A DNA stretch of 64,000 nt from Bradyrhizobiaceae bacterium PARB1 (GTDB taxonomy: Bacteria; Pseudomonadota; Alphaproteobacteria; Rhizobiales; Xanthobacteraceae). Below the pieces are notes generated by a model. That model did not search any database, was not told the origin of the DNA, and saw nothing but the letters and a program-made list of their open reading frames with translations. This document shows positions 9,000-18,134 of this stretch, in pieces (the stretch's first letter is position 1; each line of letters opens with the position of its first letter). The stretch spans positions 142,590 to 206,589 of the forward strand of contig NKIY01000008.1 in assembly GCA_002256345.1 (NCBI GenBank). The letters are read 5' to 3'. The translations under genes were made by a program, and so were the position numbers.

Positions 9000-10079
9000 A
9001 TGTCATCTGCTCCACTGGCATCCACCCAGCAGACATTCACCCAGCGCGTCTTTTCCGGCGTCCAGCCGACCGGCAACCTGCATCTCGGCAACTATCTCGG
9101 CGCCATCGTCAACTTCGTCAAACTGCAGGAACAGTATAACTGTCTGTATTGCGTGGTCGACATGCATGCCATCACCGTGGCGCCCAGCGTGTGGGGCGGT
9201 CCGGACGAGCTGCGCCGCTGCACCCGTGAAGTCACCGCCGCCTTCATCGCCGCCGGCATCGATCCGAAGAAACAGATCATCTTCAACCAGAGCCAGGTTT
9301 CCGGCCATGCCGAACTCGCCTGGGTGTTCAACTGCGTCGCCCGCCTCGGCTGGCTGAACCGCATGACCCAGTTCAAGGAGAAGGCCGGCAAGGACCGCGA
9401 AAACGCGTCCGTCGGTCTCTACGACTATCCCGTGTTGATGGCCGCCGACATTTTGCTCTATCGCGCCACGCATGTGCCGGTCGGCGAAGACCAGAAGCAG
9501 CATCTCGAACTCGCACGCGACATCGCACAGAAGTTCAACAACGACTTTTCCGAATCCATCGCGAAGCAGGGCCACAACGGTCCCTATTTCCCGCAACCCG
9601 AGCCTGTCATCACCGGTCCGGCGACGCGCGTGATGAGCCTGCGTGACGGCACCAAGAAGATGTCGAAATCCGATCCGTCGGACTACTCGCGCATCAACCT
9701 CACCGACGATGCCGACGCCATCGCGCAAAAAATCCGCAAGGCGAAGACCGATCCGGAACCGTTGCCGTCCGAAGAGAAGGGCCTGGAATCGCGGCCGGAA
9801 GCCGACAATCTCGTCGGCATCTATGCGGCGCTGTCGGGCCGCTCCAAGACAGATATTCTCGGCGAATTCGGCGGCGCGCAGTTCTCCGGTTTCAAGGCGA
9901 ATCTCGTCGATCTCGCCGTCGAAAAGCTGTCTCCCATCGCCAATGAAATGAAACGGCTGTCGGCCGATCACGCCTATGTCGATGCGGTGCTCGCCGATGG
10001 CAGCGACCGCGCGCGCGCGATCGCGGATGAAACCATGGTATCCGTGAAGGACATCATGGGCTTTGTACGCAAACGGTAA
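9000..10079 (+). CDS. trpS: Tryptophan--tRNA ligase
   Basis: A 359-residue class Ic aminoacyl-tRNA synthetase that charges tRNA-Trp in the cytoplasm. The HIGH-type motif is GNLHLGN at residues 25-31, and the KMSKS loop is at residues 220-224 ([10 protein letters not shown]). Other family blocks include [21 protein letters not shown] and [16 protein letters not shown]. The length is slightly above the E. coli enzyme because of a short N-terminal extension. An AAGGAA ribosome site lies about 8 nt before the ATG. Confidence 0.97.
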   Translation: MSSAPLASTQQTFTQRVFSGVQPTGNLHLGNYLGAIVNFVKLQEQYNCLYCVVDMHAITVAPSVWGGPDELRRCTREVTAAFIAAGIDPKKQIIFNQSQVSGHAELAWVFNCVARLGWLNRMTQFKEKAGKDRENASVGLYDYPVLMAADILLYRATHVPVGEDQKQHLELARDIAQKFNNDFSESIAKQGHNGPYFPQPEPVITGPATRVMSLRDGTKKMSKSDPSDYSRINLTDDADAIAQKIRKAKTDPEPLPSEEKGLESRPEADNLVGIYAALSGRSKTDILGEFGGAQFSGFKANLVDLAVEKLSPIANEMKRLSADHAYVDAVLADGSDRARAIADETMVSVKDIMGFVRKR

Positions 10080-10115
10080 CGTCTATATCGCGCAAGAGCA
10101 CAAAGGCCGTCACTT

Positions 10116-10514
10116 ATGAGAATGCCAGATTTTCATAAGGACGGCTTCAGTCTCGAGGACGGGGAGGAATACCATCGCGCGGCGCCCGAGACATTCCTTA
10201 TTCCCGATCTGGCGCTGCGCAAGATGCTGCGCCCGGGCGATTTCGCCAAACTAATCTTCAAGATCGCCGTCGATAGCGAACAAGCTGACGAGGCGTTCGA
10301 ACGGATGTGGGTCGTCATCCGGGAGCGAACCCCGACCGGCTATATCGGGATGCTCGACAACGAACCGCATGACATTGCCGAAAATGACAGATTCTGGTGC
10401 GGAACCGAACTGCCGTTCCAATTTCGCCACATCATCGCCGTCATGCCAGCGAACGAAGAAAGTGTGGCGACCGCGTGGGCACCTGTGCCCATTCCGTGGA
10501 ATCCTTCGGATTGA
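10116..10514 (+). CDS. Hypothetical protein, DUF2314-like
   Basis: A 132-residue soluble protein with no signal peptide or membrane segment. The block FERMWVVIRERTPTG followed by GYIGMLDNEP and a polar stretch resembles DUF2314 proteins, which share an E-x-MWV...G-x-L-x-N-x-P pattern; this assignment is from memory of the pattern only. Function is unknown. It lies 36 bp after trpS and may be read with it. Two in-frame ATG codons (10116 and 10122) are equally possible starts. Confidence 0.7.
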   Translation: MRMPDFHKDGFSLEDGEEYHRAAPETFLIPDLALRKMLRPGDFAKLIFKIAVDSEQADEAFERMWVVIRERTPTGYIGMLDNEPHDIAENDRFWCGTELPFQFRHIIAVMPANEESVATAWAPVPIPWNPSD

Positions 10515-10589
10515 GCTTTGTCCCGCTGTCTTGTCGAACGCGCATGCGCCATGGCAGCATGAGGGAATGGGCCAAGCATCGGGACATGC

Positions 10590-11084
10590 ATGAGCACTCA
10601 GCGACGTAGTTATGAAAGCGGCCACAAGCCGAAATGCCTCGTGGTCGTCGATGACAGCGAGGAATGGGATCGCGCGGTCTACTATGCAAGCCGTTGGGCT
10701 GTCCGTGTCGGCGGCGGCGTGGTGATGCTGCGCGTCATCGAGACGGAAGACCGCAACCAGCAATGGCTCGGCGTCGCCGAAGTCATGCGTGCGGAGGCCG
10801 AAGAAGGCGCCAATGCCGCACTCGACCGCGCCTCCGGCCGCGCCAATGGCCTTGCAGCCATCACCCCGGAACGCGTGATCCGCGAGGGCGATCCCACCGC
10901 GCAGATCCTCGACGTCATCGACAAGGATGTCGATATTTCCATGCTGGTGCTCGCCGCCTCGGCGGGCGCCGAGGGGCCGGGGCCGATCGTGACCATGATC
11001 TCGAAGATGGTCGGGACATTTCCCGTACCGGTGGTGGTCGTGCCGGGCAGCCTGACGGATCTGGATATCGACGGGCTGTCCTAG
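10590..11084 (+). CDS. Universal stress protein (UspA) family, single domain
   Basis: A 164-residue protein with the Usp alpha/beta fold: beta-1 CLVVVDDSEEWDRAVYYASRWA, VVMLRVIE, VIREGDPTAQILDVI, LVLAAS and the last strand VPVVVVPGS. The canonical ATP-binding G-x2-G-x9-G(S/T) motif is not clear (ASAGAEGPGPIVTM replaces it), so it may belong to the non-ATP-binding class. In this bacterial group the gene is usually placed between trpS and the Nfu gene. Its exact role is unknown; Usp proteins act in stress and growth-arrest survival. Confidence 0.85.
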   Translation: MSTQRRSYESGHKPKCLVVVDDSEEWDRAVYYASRWAVRVGGGVVMLRVIETEDRNQQWLGVAEVMRAEAEEGANAALDRASGRANGLAAITPERVIREGDPTAQILDVIDKDVDISMLVLAASAGAEGPGPIVTMISKMVGTFPVPVVVVPGSLTDLDIDGLS

Positions 11085-11086
11085 GA

Positions 11087-11211
11087 CTGTCGCCCCGGCG
11101 GAAGCCGGGGTCCATAGCCTCCGCACGCATGGCAAAAGCGCATGAGGCGACCACGGCGAATCGACCACTGACTTCGGTGTTTATGGGTCCCGGCGTTCGC
11201 CGGGACGACAG
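11087..11211. repeat. Composite palindromic repeat, family B (copy 2)
   Basis: Begins CTGTCGCCCCGGCGGAAGCC and ends GGGTCCCGGCGTTCGCCGG-GACGACAG. The closing 28 bp are nearly identical to the ends of the copies at 2866-3012 and 51818-51938. Confidence 0.75.
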
Positions 11212-11297
11212 TTTCCCTTGATTCGTGCGCTTTCCGTTGCCATCTGCTAGGACACCCCCCACGCGCCGGCCTTGAACCGGCGACGCAGGAGAGACCG

Positions 11298-11861
11298 ATG
11301 TTCATCCAGACTGAAGCCACCCCCAATCCCGCCACGCTGAAATTCATCCCCGGCCGGGATGTGCTCACCAGCGGCACCATGGAATTCACCCCGGAGACTG
11401 CCGCGCGCTCGCCGCTGGCGGAAAAACTGTTCGCCGTGAAGGGCGTCACCGGCGTGTTCTACGGCGCCGATTTCGTCACCGTGACCAAGGACGACAGCGA
11501 CTGGCAGCACCTCAAGCCGGCGATTCTCGGCGCCATCATGGAGCACTACATGTCCGGCGCGCCGCTGCTCGCCGATGGCAGCGCGCCCGAGGGCGACCTC
11601 TCCGATGAAGACGAATTCTTCGACGAGAACGATGCCGAGACGGTGGATACGATCAAGGACCTGATCGAGACCCGCGTGCGCCCGGCCGTGGCGAATGACG
11701 GCGGCGACATCACGTTCCGCGGCTTCAAGGACGGCATCGTCTATCTGAACATGAAGGGCGCCTGCGCCGGCTGCCCGTCTTCCACGGCCACGCTGCAGCA
11801 TGGCATCCAGAACCTGCTGAAACATTTTGTGCCGGAAGTGCAGGAAGTCCGGCCGATGTAA
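11298..11861 (+). CDS. NifU-family Fe-S cluster scaffold/carrier (Nfu type)
   Basis: A 187-residue protein with the N-terminal Nfu domain (MFIQTEATPNPATLKFIPG, then GVTGVFYGADFVTVTK) and the C-terminal NifU-like domain. The cluster-binding pair is Cys156 and Cys159 in ACAGCPSS. Nfu proteins carry [4Fe-4S] clusters to client enzymes. This is the eukaryote/alphaproteobacterial Nfu1 architecture, not nitrogenase NifU, so the name nifU would mislead. It is preceded by GGAGAGACCG as a good ribosome site. Confidence 0.93.
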   Translation: MFIQTEATPNPATLKFIPGRDVLTSGTMEFTPETAARSPLAEKLFAVKGVTGVFYGADFVTVTKDDSDWQHLKPAILGAIMEHYMSGAPLLADGSAPEGDLSDEDEFFDENDAETVDTIKDLIETRVRPAVANDGGDITFRGFKDGIVYLNMKGACAGCPSSTATLQHGIQNLLKHFVPEVQEVRPM

Positions 11862-11865
11862 CACC

Positions 11866-11985
11866 GCCCCTCATGGTGAGGAGGCGCGTAGCGCCGTCTC
11901 GAAGCACGAGATGTCATAGCTCCATCTCCATCCTTCGAGACGCGCGCCTTGCGCGCTCATCAGGATGAGGGTGGAGCTACTTGGT
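11866..11985. repeat. Imperfect palindrome (CTCATGGTGAGGAGGCGCG type)
   Basis: CCCCTCATGGTGAGGAGGCGCG and CGTCTCGAAG on the left pair with CTTCGAGACGCGCGCCTT and CTCATCAGGATGAGG on the right. It follows the Nfu stop codon directly and probably folds as a long stem. Confidence 0.6.
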
Positions 11986-12068
11986 TGATACTGTCCTCGT
12001 CCGGCTCGACCGCGCGCCCCAGTAAACTCTGCCGCCCGCCGTTTAATCGAGAAGCCCGCGTGCACTGG

Positions 12069-12090
12069 ATCGCCCGTTTTCGCGGGCGAT
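12069..12090. repeat. Short hairpin ATCGCCCG/CGGGCGAT
   Basis: ATCGCCCG (12069-12076) and CGGGCGAT (12083-12090) around TTTTCG, 19 bp from the stop codon of the convergent chemotaxis gene. It resembles the GATCGCCCGA hairpin at 61673. Confidence 0.5.
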
Positions 12091-12108
12091 GACAGTCAGA
12101 GCGAACAG

Positions 12109-13788
12109 TTACCTTCCGATGCCCGCCGCTTCTTCCGCGGCGCGCTGCATGCTTGATGACATCTCGTTCGTCACCACGCTCTGCTCTTCTACCGCAGCCG
12201 CCGTTGCCGTCACATATTCGCTGACGTTCTGAATCTCGCTCTTGATCGCATTCAGCGCATTGACGACATCCACCGAAATGCCGTTGAGGCTACCGATCTC
12301 GCCGGCGATCTTGTCAGTCGCCTGCTTGGCCTGATTGGCGAGGTTCTTCACCTCCGATGCGACCACGGCAAAGCCGCGGCCGGCCTCACCGGCACGCGCC
12401 GATTCGATAGTGGCGTTGAGCGCCAGCAGGTTGATCTGCCCCGTAATGTTGCCGATCAGTTCGACAATGCCGCTCATCGCATACGCAGCCGCGCTCAACC
12501 GTTGTGCCTGACTATCTGCGCTCTCCACCTTGCTCACGGCGGACATTGCAGTGTCCTTCGACTTCGTCATCGCGTCGGAAATTTCCCGCACCGACGCATT
12601 GAGCTCTTCCGCACCGGCAGCAACCGCTTCCATCATCGAACGAACGCGTTCGCTCTTCATGCGCGCGACCACTTGCGCCGTCGTGTCGGTCGCGTATTTC
12701 ACGACCTTGCAAGGCTTTCCGTTCAGATCGAAGATCGGATTATAGGACGCCTGAATCCAGACCTCCTTGCCGCCCCTGCCGATACGCCTGAACTCAGCTG
12801 ACTGATAGCTTCCGCGGTTTAGCGTAGCCCAGAAATCGCGATACTCCGCGCCGTCGCGCTCATTGGGCGCGACGAACATGCTGTGATGTCTACCCCTGAT
12901 TTCCGCGAGCGAATAACCGAGCACATCAAGGAAATTCTGATTCGCATTCAGCACGATGCCGTCCATGTTGAACTCGATCACGGCCTGCGACTTGCCTATG
13001 GCTTCGATCTGGCCGGAAAAATCCGCAGCCCGAAGCTTCTGTTCGGTGATATCGGACGCGAACTTCACGACCTTGATGGGCCGGCCAGCCTCGTCGAGGA
13101 TCGGGTTATAGCTGGCCAGAATCCAGACCTCCCTGCCCCCCTTTGCAAGGCGCTTGTATTCGGCGGCCCGATATTCACCGCGATTGAGGCTCGCCCAGAA
13201 TTCGCGATAGGCTGCGCTGTCGCGCTCGGCAGGCGTAACGAACATGCCGTGATGCTTGCCCTGGATTTCGGCGAGCGAATAGCCGAGCGCGCCAAGGAAG
13301 ATTTCATTGGCGGCAATGATCGTGCCATCGAGGTTGAATTCGATCACGGCCTGCGAGCGATCGATCGCAGCAATCTTGCCGCTGTCTTCGAGGCCGCGCA
13401 CTTTCTGCGCCGTGATGTCGCTGCAGAATTTGACGATCTTGACCGGCTTGCCCTTGCCATCAAGAACCGGATTGTAGGACCCCTGGATCCAGACATCCCG
13501 CCCGCCCTTACCGACGCGCTTGAATTCGCCGGAATGATACTCACCGCGATTAAGGCTGGCCCAAAAATCACGATAAGCGGCACTGTCGCGCGACCCGGGC
13601 ACCACGAACATACTGTGATGCTTGCCCTGGATTTCGGCGAGGGAGTAGCCCATCGTGGCCAGGAATTTTTCGTTCGCCGTGATGATCGTACCATCGAGAT
13701 TGAGCTCGATGATCGCCTGAGACTTGTTAATAGCTGCCGTTTGCGCAAGCGCACTGCGCGCTGCCGATGTATTCAACCAATCCAACAT
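12109..13788 (-). CDS. Soluble methyl-accepting chemotaxis protein with three tandem PAS domains
   Basis: A 559-residue cytoplasmic receptor with no membrane segment. Three PAS-PAC units (about 17-130, 139-252, 261-374) are strikingly alike: each has SQAxIExNxDGxIxxAN, GYSLAEI-G-HHxMFV, YRxFWAxLNRG and KVVKF/KY. They are followed by a short signalling domain whose hairpin tip is [23 protein letters not shown] ([24 protein letters not shown]), the segment that contacts CheA and CheW. No C-terminal CheR pentapeptide is visible. The design resembles the energy or redox sensors of the Aer/BdlA type; the PAS ligand cannot be told. No che genes are nearby, so it is an orphan receptor. The N-terminal 16 residues could act as a linker. 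Confidence 0.93.
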   Translation of the reverse strand: MLDWLNTSAARSALAQTAAINKSQAIIELNLDGTIITANEKFLATMGYSLAEIQGKHHSMFVVPGSRDSAAYRDFWASLNRGEYHSGEFKRVGKGGRDVWIQGSYNPVLDGKGKPVKIVKFCSDITAQKVRGLEDSGKIAAIDRSQAVIEFNLDGTIIAANEIFLGALGYSLAEIQGKHHGMFVTPAERDSAAYREFWASLNRGEYRAAEYKRLAKGGREVWILASYNPILDEAGRPIKVVKFASDITEQKLRAADFSGQIEAIGKSQAVIEFNMDGIVLNANQNFLDVLGYSLAEIRGRHHSMFVAPNERDGAEYRDFWATLNRGSYQSAEFRRIGRGGKEVWIQASYNPIFDLNGKPCKVVKYATDTTAQVVARMKSERVRSMMEAVAAGAEELNASVREISDAMTKSKDTAMSAVSKVESADSQAQRLSAAAYAMSGIVELIGNITGQINLLALNATIESARAGEAGRGFAVVASEVKNLANQAKQATDKIAGEIGSLNGISVDVVNALNAIKSEIQNVSEYVTATAAAVEEQSVVTNEMSSSMQRAAEEAAGIGR

Positions 13789-14177
13789 TTTGATCGTGCC
13801 CTGTCCGTCAGATGACTAAAAAATAGTTTTGTTGAACAAACACTCGAAATTAGCAGCGTTCCTGTCTGCCGCTGTTGTTCGCCTCTTGTGGTAGCCTTCT
13901 CCCATCCATCTCCGAAAAATTAATTAAATCGAACCCCGACTTTTCCTTGCATCTACATAAAATCCGGGCTGTTCATTGGGAAACGCAGGGATCGTTTGTC
14001 GCAGCGCGTTGCACTAAGTATCTTTGTGAAAAAGCAATATTCCCTACTCACCGCGCGCACCATGCATACGCGTCGCGGGCATACTCGCCGTGGGCGGTGA
14101 GGCGCCGCCATTGCTCGTTCCTGAATATTCTGCCAGTGGCATGCGATACCCTTGCAAGCCGTGGTAACATTCCGCTC
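13789..14177. other. 389-bp intergenic region between divergent genes
   Basis: No convincing gene. The central part (about 13900-14040) is AT-richer than its surroundings and should hold the promoters for the chemotaxis gene (minus) and tsaB (plus). The plus-strand frame is open upstream of tsaB from 13875, but this extension has no TsaB similarity and I treat it as non-coding. Confidence 0.6.
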
Positions 14178-14879
14178 ATGTTGATCCTCGCCATTGATAC
14201 CGCCCTCAATGCCTGCGCCGCCGGCGTGCTTGACACCCGGACGGGGCAGCTCATCGCGCATGAGTCGCTGCCGATGGCGCGCGGCCATGCCGAAGCGCTG
14301 ATGCCGCTGCTGGGGCGGGTCATTCAGCAGTCGGGCATCGCTTTTGCCGAACTCGACCGGATTGCGGTGACCACCGGTCCCGGCAGCTTCACCGGGCTGC
14401 GGGTCGGCCTCTCCGCCGGCCGCGGCATCGGCCTTGCCGCCGGCAAGCCGGTGGTGGGCGTCACCACGCTGGCGGCCTATGCGGCACCGGTGGTGAGCCG
14501 GAACGAGGACGCCCCGGTGATCGCCGCCATCGATGCGCGGCACGACCATGTCTATTTCCAGGCAGTGAGCGGCAACGGCACCTCGCTGCAGCGCCCCTGC
14601 GTCATTCCCATCGACGAGGCCGTCGAAGCCGCCCGCTTCGGTGCGCCGCAACTGGTGGGCAACGCAGCCGGCGTGCTGGCGGAACGCTGGCCGCAAGATG
14701 CTCCCCGGCCGCTCGGCATCGACACGCAGCCGGCGCCGGAGATTTCCTGGGTGGCGTGGCTCGGTGCGGCCGTGAATCCCGACACGGCGCTGGCCCGGCC
14801 GTTCTACTTGCGCGCCCCCGACGCCAAGCCGCAATCGAGCCTGATGGGTGACCTCGGCGGGGCGCAATCGGCATCATGA
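14178..14879 (+). CDS. tsaB: tRNA threonylcarbamoyladenosine biosynthesis protein TsaB
   Basis: A 233-residue ASKHA-fold protein (YeaZ) that partners TsaD in making t6A37 on ANN-decoding tRNAs. The N-terminus LILAIDTALNACAAGV and the block ITVTTGPGSFTGLRVGLS-like (here VTTGPGSFTGLRVGLSAGRG) are diagnostic. TsaB itself is a non-catalytic subunit. The start was placed at ATG 14178 because the family begins with ILAIDT. The stop overlaps the next start by 4 bp (ATGA), so rimI is translationally coupled. Confidence 0.94.
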   Translation: MLILAIDTALNACAAGVLDTRTGQLIAHESLPMARGHAEALMPLLGRVIQQSGIAFAELDRIAVTTGPGSFTGLRVGLSAGRGIGLAAGKPVVGVTTLAAYAAPVVSRNEDAPVIAAIDARHDHVYFQAVSGNGTSLQRPCVIPIDEAVEAARFGAPQLVGNAAGVLAERWPQDAPRPLGIDTQPAPEISWVAWLGAAVNPDTALARPFYLRAPDAKPQSSLMGDLGGAQSAS

Positions 14880-15364
14880 TCTTCGGTTCCCTGTTTCGGC
14901 TGTTTCGCAGCAAGCCGGCCGTGGTGGAGCCGGCCGTGCCGAAAGATGCCGCTGAACTCGCACGCCTGCACGGCGCGTCGTTTCATCGCGGCTGGGGCGG
15001 CGGCGAATTCGACCAGATGCTGCGCGAGCAGAACACCCTGATTCACCGCCTGCGACAGGGCCGCCACCTCGTCGGCTTTGCGGCATCGCGGATCGCAGCG
15101 GACGAAGCGGAGATTCTCTCCATCGCGGTATCGCCGGACCGGCGCGGCCGCGGCCTGTCGCGTGAATTGTTCATGACCCATCTCGGCCATCTCGCGGGCC
15201 GCGGCGTGCGCACCGTGTTCCTTGAAGTGGAGGAAAACAACATGCCGGCACGGCGGCTCTATGACCGCACCGGCTTTACGGTGGTCGGGCGGCGCGAGCG
15301 CTATTACAAGGAAGCGAACGGCGTCGAATTGAATGCCCTGATCATGCGCCGCGACTTGTCCTGA
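14876..15364 (+). CDS. rimI: Ribosomal-protein-alanine N-acetyltransferase (RimI-type GNAT)
   Basis: A 162-residue GNAT acetyltransferase using acetyl-CoA. The core ILSIAVSPDRRGRGLSREL holds the R/Q-x2-G-x-G/A acetyl-CoA loop, and FLEVEENNMPARRLYDRTGF with the late Tyr pair in RERYYKEANG is typical of RimI. It is coupled to tsaB, the usual neighbour of rimI in bacteria, which supports the name. The N-terminal 15 residues (RLFRSKPAVVE) are an extension over E. coli RimI. Confidence 0.9.
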   Translation: MIFGSLFRLFRSKPAVVEPAVPKDAAELARLHGASFHRGWGGGEFDQMLREQNTLIHRLRQGRHLVGFAASRIAADEAEILSIAVSPDRRGRGLSRELFMTHLGHLAGRGVRTVFLEVEENNMPARRLYDRTGFTVVGRRERYYKEANGVELNALIMRRDLS

Positions 15365-15406
15365 CGCCGCCCGGATGGCAAAAGAAGCCACGGCGAGACG
15401 AGACCT

Positions 15407-15859
15407 ATGACTATTTTGAAATCGACATCTTCCAAAGTGAGCGGCATTGAAGCGCGCTGCGCTGCAACGGGCATGCGCATGACCGAACAGCGCCGCGTGA
15501 TCGCGCGCGTGCTGGCGGAAGCCGACGATCATCCCGACGTGGAAGAACTCTATCGCCGCTGCGTCGCCATCGACGACAAGATCTCGATCTCGACGGTGTA
15601 TCGCACCGTCAAGCTGTTCGAGGATGCCGGCATCATCGAACGTCACGATTTTCGCGAAGGCCGCGCGCGCTACGAGACCATGCGCGACACGCATCACGAT
15701 CACCTGATCAACCTGCGCGACGGTACGGTGATCGAATTCACGTCTGAAGCGATCGAAAAACTACAGGCGGAAGTCGCGGCCAAGCTTGGCTTCAAGCTCG
15801 TCGATCATCGGCTCGAACTGTATTGCGTGCCGCTCGATGAGGACAAATCGGGCAAGTGA
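15407..15859 (+). CDS. fur: Fur/Mur family metal-responsive transcriptional regulator
   Basis: A 150-residue Fur-family regulator: winged helix with RMTEQRRVIARVL and SISTVYRTVKLFEDAGII as the recognition region, then the dimerisation domain with metal ligands His96, His97 and His99 (THHDHL) and Glu110. The CxxC structural zinc pair of E. coli Fur is absent. In alphaproteobacteria, orthologues at this locus respond to manganese or iron (Mur/Fur), and in Bradyrhizobium Fur acts on the irr promoter. An irr gene lies 11 kb downstream in this window. It is 42 bp after rimI and overlaps the next gene by 4 bp. Confidence 0.88.
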   Translation: MTILKSTSSKVSGIEARCAATGMRMTEQRRVIARVLAEADDHPDVEELYRRCVAIDDKISISTVYRTVKLFEDAGIIERHDFREGRARYETMRDTHHDHLINLRDGTVIEFTSEAIEKLQAEVAAKLGFKLVDHRLELYCVPLDEDKSGK

Positions 15860-16563
15860 CGGCTCTCTCTTCTTCCAGTTTCGATCTCGTCATCTTCGAT
15901 TGCGACGGTGTGCTCGTCGACAGCGAGGCGCTGGCCTGCGTTGTGCATGCGGATGTGCTGACAGCCTATGGCTACGCCATCACGGCCGCGCAGGTGCATG
16001 AACGTTTCCTCGGCCGCTCGGCGCGCGAGGCGCGGGCGGAAGTCGAGGCCGAGATGGGCCGCGTGTTGCCGGATGAATATACGGCGGAACTGAAAGCCAC
16101 GATCGACCGCGTGTTTGGTGAACAGCTCCAGCCGGTGGCGGGAATCGCCGACGTGCTCGGCAGCCTGACGCAAAAGAAATGCGTGGCGTCATCGGGCACG
16201 CCGACCCGGATTCGCAGCAGCCTGACCACGACCAGGTTGATCGATCATTTCGGCGAGCATCTGTACTCGGCGCTGCAGGTCGAGCGGGGCAAGCCGGCAC
16301 CGGACCTGTTCCTGTTTGCCGCCGCGCAGATGGGTGTCGCGCCCGAGCGCTGCGTGGTGATCGAGGACAGCATCCATGGCGTCACCGGCGCTGTCGCCGC
16401 CGGCATGACCGTATTCGGCTTCCATGGCGGCGCCCATTGCAGCCCGGCCACCGCCGCGGCGCTGCAGGCCACCGGCGCGCATCTGGTGTTTGACGACATG
16501 CGGCAACTGCCCGCGCTGATTGCCGCCGGGGTGCCCGCCGCGAGGGCTTTCGATCCAACGTAA
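15856..16563 (+). CDS. HAD-IA family hydrolase
   Basis: A 235-residue haloacid-dehalogenase superfamily phosphatase of the beta-phosphoglucomutase/phosphatase branch. Motif I is DCDGVLVDSE with nucleophile Asp15 and general acid Asp17; motif II is SSGTP, motif III is GKPAPDLFL, and motif IV is VIEDS. The substrate is probably a small phosphorylated metabolite and cannot be named. It starts with GTG overlapping the fur stop (GTGA), so translation is coupled to fur. Confidence 0.88.
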   Translation: MTALSSSSFDLVIFDCDGVLVDSEALACVVHADVLTAYGYAITAAQVHERFLGRSAREARAEVEAEMGRVLPDEYTAELKATIDRVFGEQLQPVAGIADVLGSLTQKKCVASSGTPTRIRSSLTTTRLIDHFGEHLYSALQVERGKPAPDLFLFAAAQMGVAPERCVVIEDSIHGVTGAVAAGMTVFGFHGGAHCSPATAAALQATGAHLVFDDMRQLPALIAAGVPAARAFDPT

Positions 16564-16617
16564 CCCTTTGTAACAATTATATTTTGCCGCCAGCGCTGGA
16601 TTTCTCGGGCGCAAGCC

Positions 16618-16623
16618 TATAAT
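16618..16623 (+). promoter_or_regulatory. Possible -10 element upstream of miaB
   Basis: A perfect TATAAT 47 nt before the miaB ATG, in an otherwise AT-rich gap after the HAD gene. I found no good -35 hexamer at 16-18 bp. Confidence 0.3.
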
Positions 16624-16669
16624 TGAACGCTGCGCGCGAGACGCGCTTTCCTCCAATACTTCAGGTTCC

Positions 16670-18130
16670 ATGACCGCGCCGCGCAAGCTGCACATCAAAT
16701 CCTTCGGCTGCCAGATGAACGTCTACGATGCCCAGCGCATGGTGGACACGCTGGCGCCTGAGGGATTCATCGAAACGCAAAATGCCGACGATGCGGATCT
16801 GGTGATCCTCAACACCTGCCATATCCGCGAAAAGGCCTCCGAGAAGGTCTATTCCGAACTCGGCAAGCTGCGCCTCGCCAAGGCGGAAGCCGCGCAGCAT
16901 GGCAAGCAGATGAATGTGGTGGTCGCCGGCTGCGTGGCGCAGGCCGAGGGCGACGAAATCATCCGCCGCGCACCGGTGGTCGATGTCGTGGTCGGGCCGC
17001 AGAGCTATCACAATCTGCCGCAGCTCCTCGCCAAGGCGAAGGCGGGCGAACGCGCGCTGGATACGGAATTCCCGGTCGAGGACAAGTTCGGCTTCCTGCC
17101 GCCGCCAAAGCCGGCGGCGATTCGCGCCCGCGGCGTCTCGGCTTTCGTGACGGTGCAGGAAGGCTGCGACAAGTTCTGCACCTTTTGCGTGGTGCCTTAT
17201 ACGCGCGGCGCCGAAGTTTCGCGCCCGGTGGCGCAGATCGTCGAAGATACGAAACGCCTCGCCGACAATGGCGTGCGCGAGATCACGCTGATCGGCCAGA
17301 ACGTCAACGGCTATCACGGCGAAGGCCCGGACGGACGGACGTGGGCGCTGGGCACGCTGATCTTCCGCCTCGCCGAGATCCCCGGCATCGCCCGCATCCG
17401 CTATTCCACCAGCCATCCCCGCGATGTCGAGGATACGCTGATCGCAGCACATCGCGATCTGCCGCAGCTGATGCCCTTCGTGCATCTGCCGGTGCAGTCC
17501 GGTTCGGACCGGATTCTGGCAGCCATGAACAGAAAACATACCGGCGATGACTATCGCCGGGTCATCGACCGTTTCCGCACCGCGCGGCAAGACATTGCTT
17601 TTACGTCGGATTTCATCGTCGGCTTCCCTAGCGAGACGGAACAGGACTTCGCCGACACACTCGCACTCGTCACACAAATCGGTTACGCTGGCGCATATTC
17701 GTTCAAGTATTCGCCGCGTCCGGGTACGCCGGCCGCGGAATTGCAGGAGACGGTGTCGCAGGCCGACATGGACGAGCGATTGGCGCGGCTACAGACTTTG
17801 ATCGACAGCCAGCAGGCGGCCTTCAACAAGGCTGTCATCGGCCGGACCGTCGATGTGCTGTTTGAGCGTGCCGCGCGCAATCCTGGCCAGATCGTCGGCC
17901 GCACGGCCTTCCTGCAGCCAGCCCATGTGATGGCCTCCGAAGACATCATCGGCCAGGTGCTGCCGGTCCATATCGAAAGCCTCGAGCGCTACAGCCTGAT
18001 CGGCAAACTTGCGCAGAACGCCGACGTAAGCGGCACATCCGCATCGGCTTCGCCAACTACACTTTCATCGTCTGATTTACCTCCATCGCCTGATTTATCG
18101 CAGCCAGTCCTCACCGCCACGGGAGCCTGA
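16670..18130 (+). CDS. miaB: tRNA-2-methylthio-N6-dimethylallyladenosine synthase MiaB
   Basis: A 486-residue radical-SAM methylthiotransferase that converts i6A37 to ms2i6A37 in tRNA. The N-terminal UPF0004 domain holds one cluster with Cys14 (SFGCQMN), Cys50 ([10 protein letters not shown]) and Cys88 (VAGCVAQ). The radical-SAM cluster is Cys166, Cys170 and Cys173 ([16 protein letters not shown]). The TRAM domain follows. The last 35 or so residues are a low-complexity Ser/Thr/Pro tail not found in E. coli MiaB. phoH starts 4 bp after the stop. Confidence 0.97.
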   Translation: MTAPRKLHIKSFGCQMNVYDAQRMVDTLAPEGFIETQNADDADLVILNTCHIREKASEKVYSELGKLRLAKAEAAQHGKQMNVVVAGCVAQAEGDEIIRRAPVVDVVVGPQSYHNLPQLLAKAKAGERALDTEFPVEDKFGFLPPPKPAAIRARGVSAFVTVQEGCDKFCTFCVVPYTRGAEVSRPVAQIVEDTKRLADNGVREITLIGQNVNGYHGEGPDGRTWALGTLIFRLAEIPGIARIRYSTSHPRDVEDTLIAAHRDLPQLMPFVHLPVQSGSDRILAAMNRKHTGDDYRRVIDRFRTARQDIAFTSDFIVGFPSETEQDFADTLALVTQIGYAGAYSFKYSPRPGTPAAELQETVSQADMDERLARLQTLIDSQQAAFNKAVIGRTVDVLFERAARNPGQIVGRTAFLQPAHVMASEDIIGQVLPVHIESLERYSLIGKLAQNADVSGTSASASPTTLSSSDLPPSPDLSQPVLTATGA

Positions 18131-18134
18131 ATTC

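Noticed and set aside
11298..11861. Nfu gene as a sign of nitrogen fixation
   Set aside because: Domain order is that of housekeeping Nfu carriers; no nif genes are near.
13875..14177. N-terminal extension of tsaB
   Set aside because: The added residues have no TsaB similarity and lie in the AT-rich promoter region.
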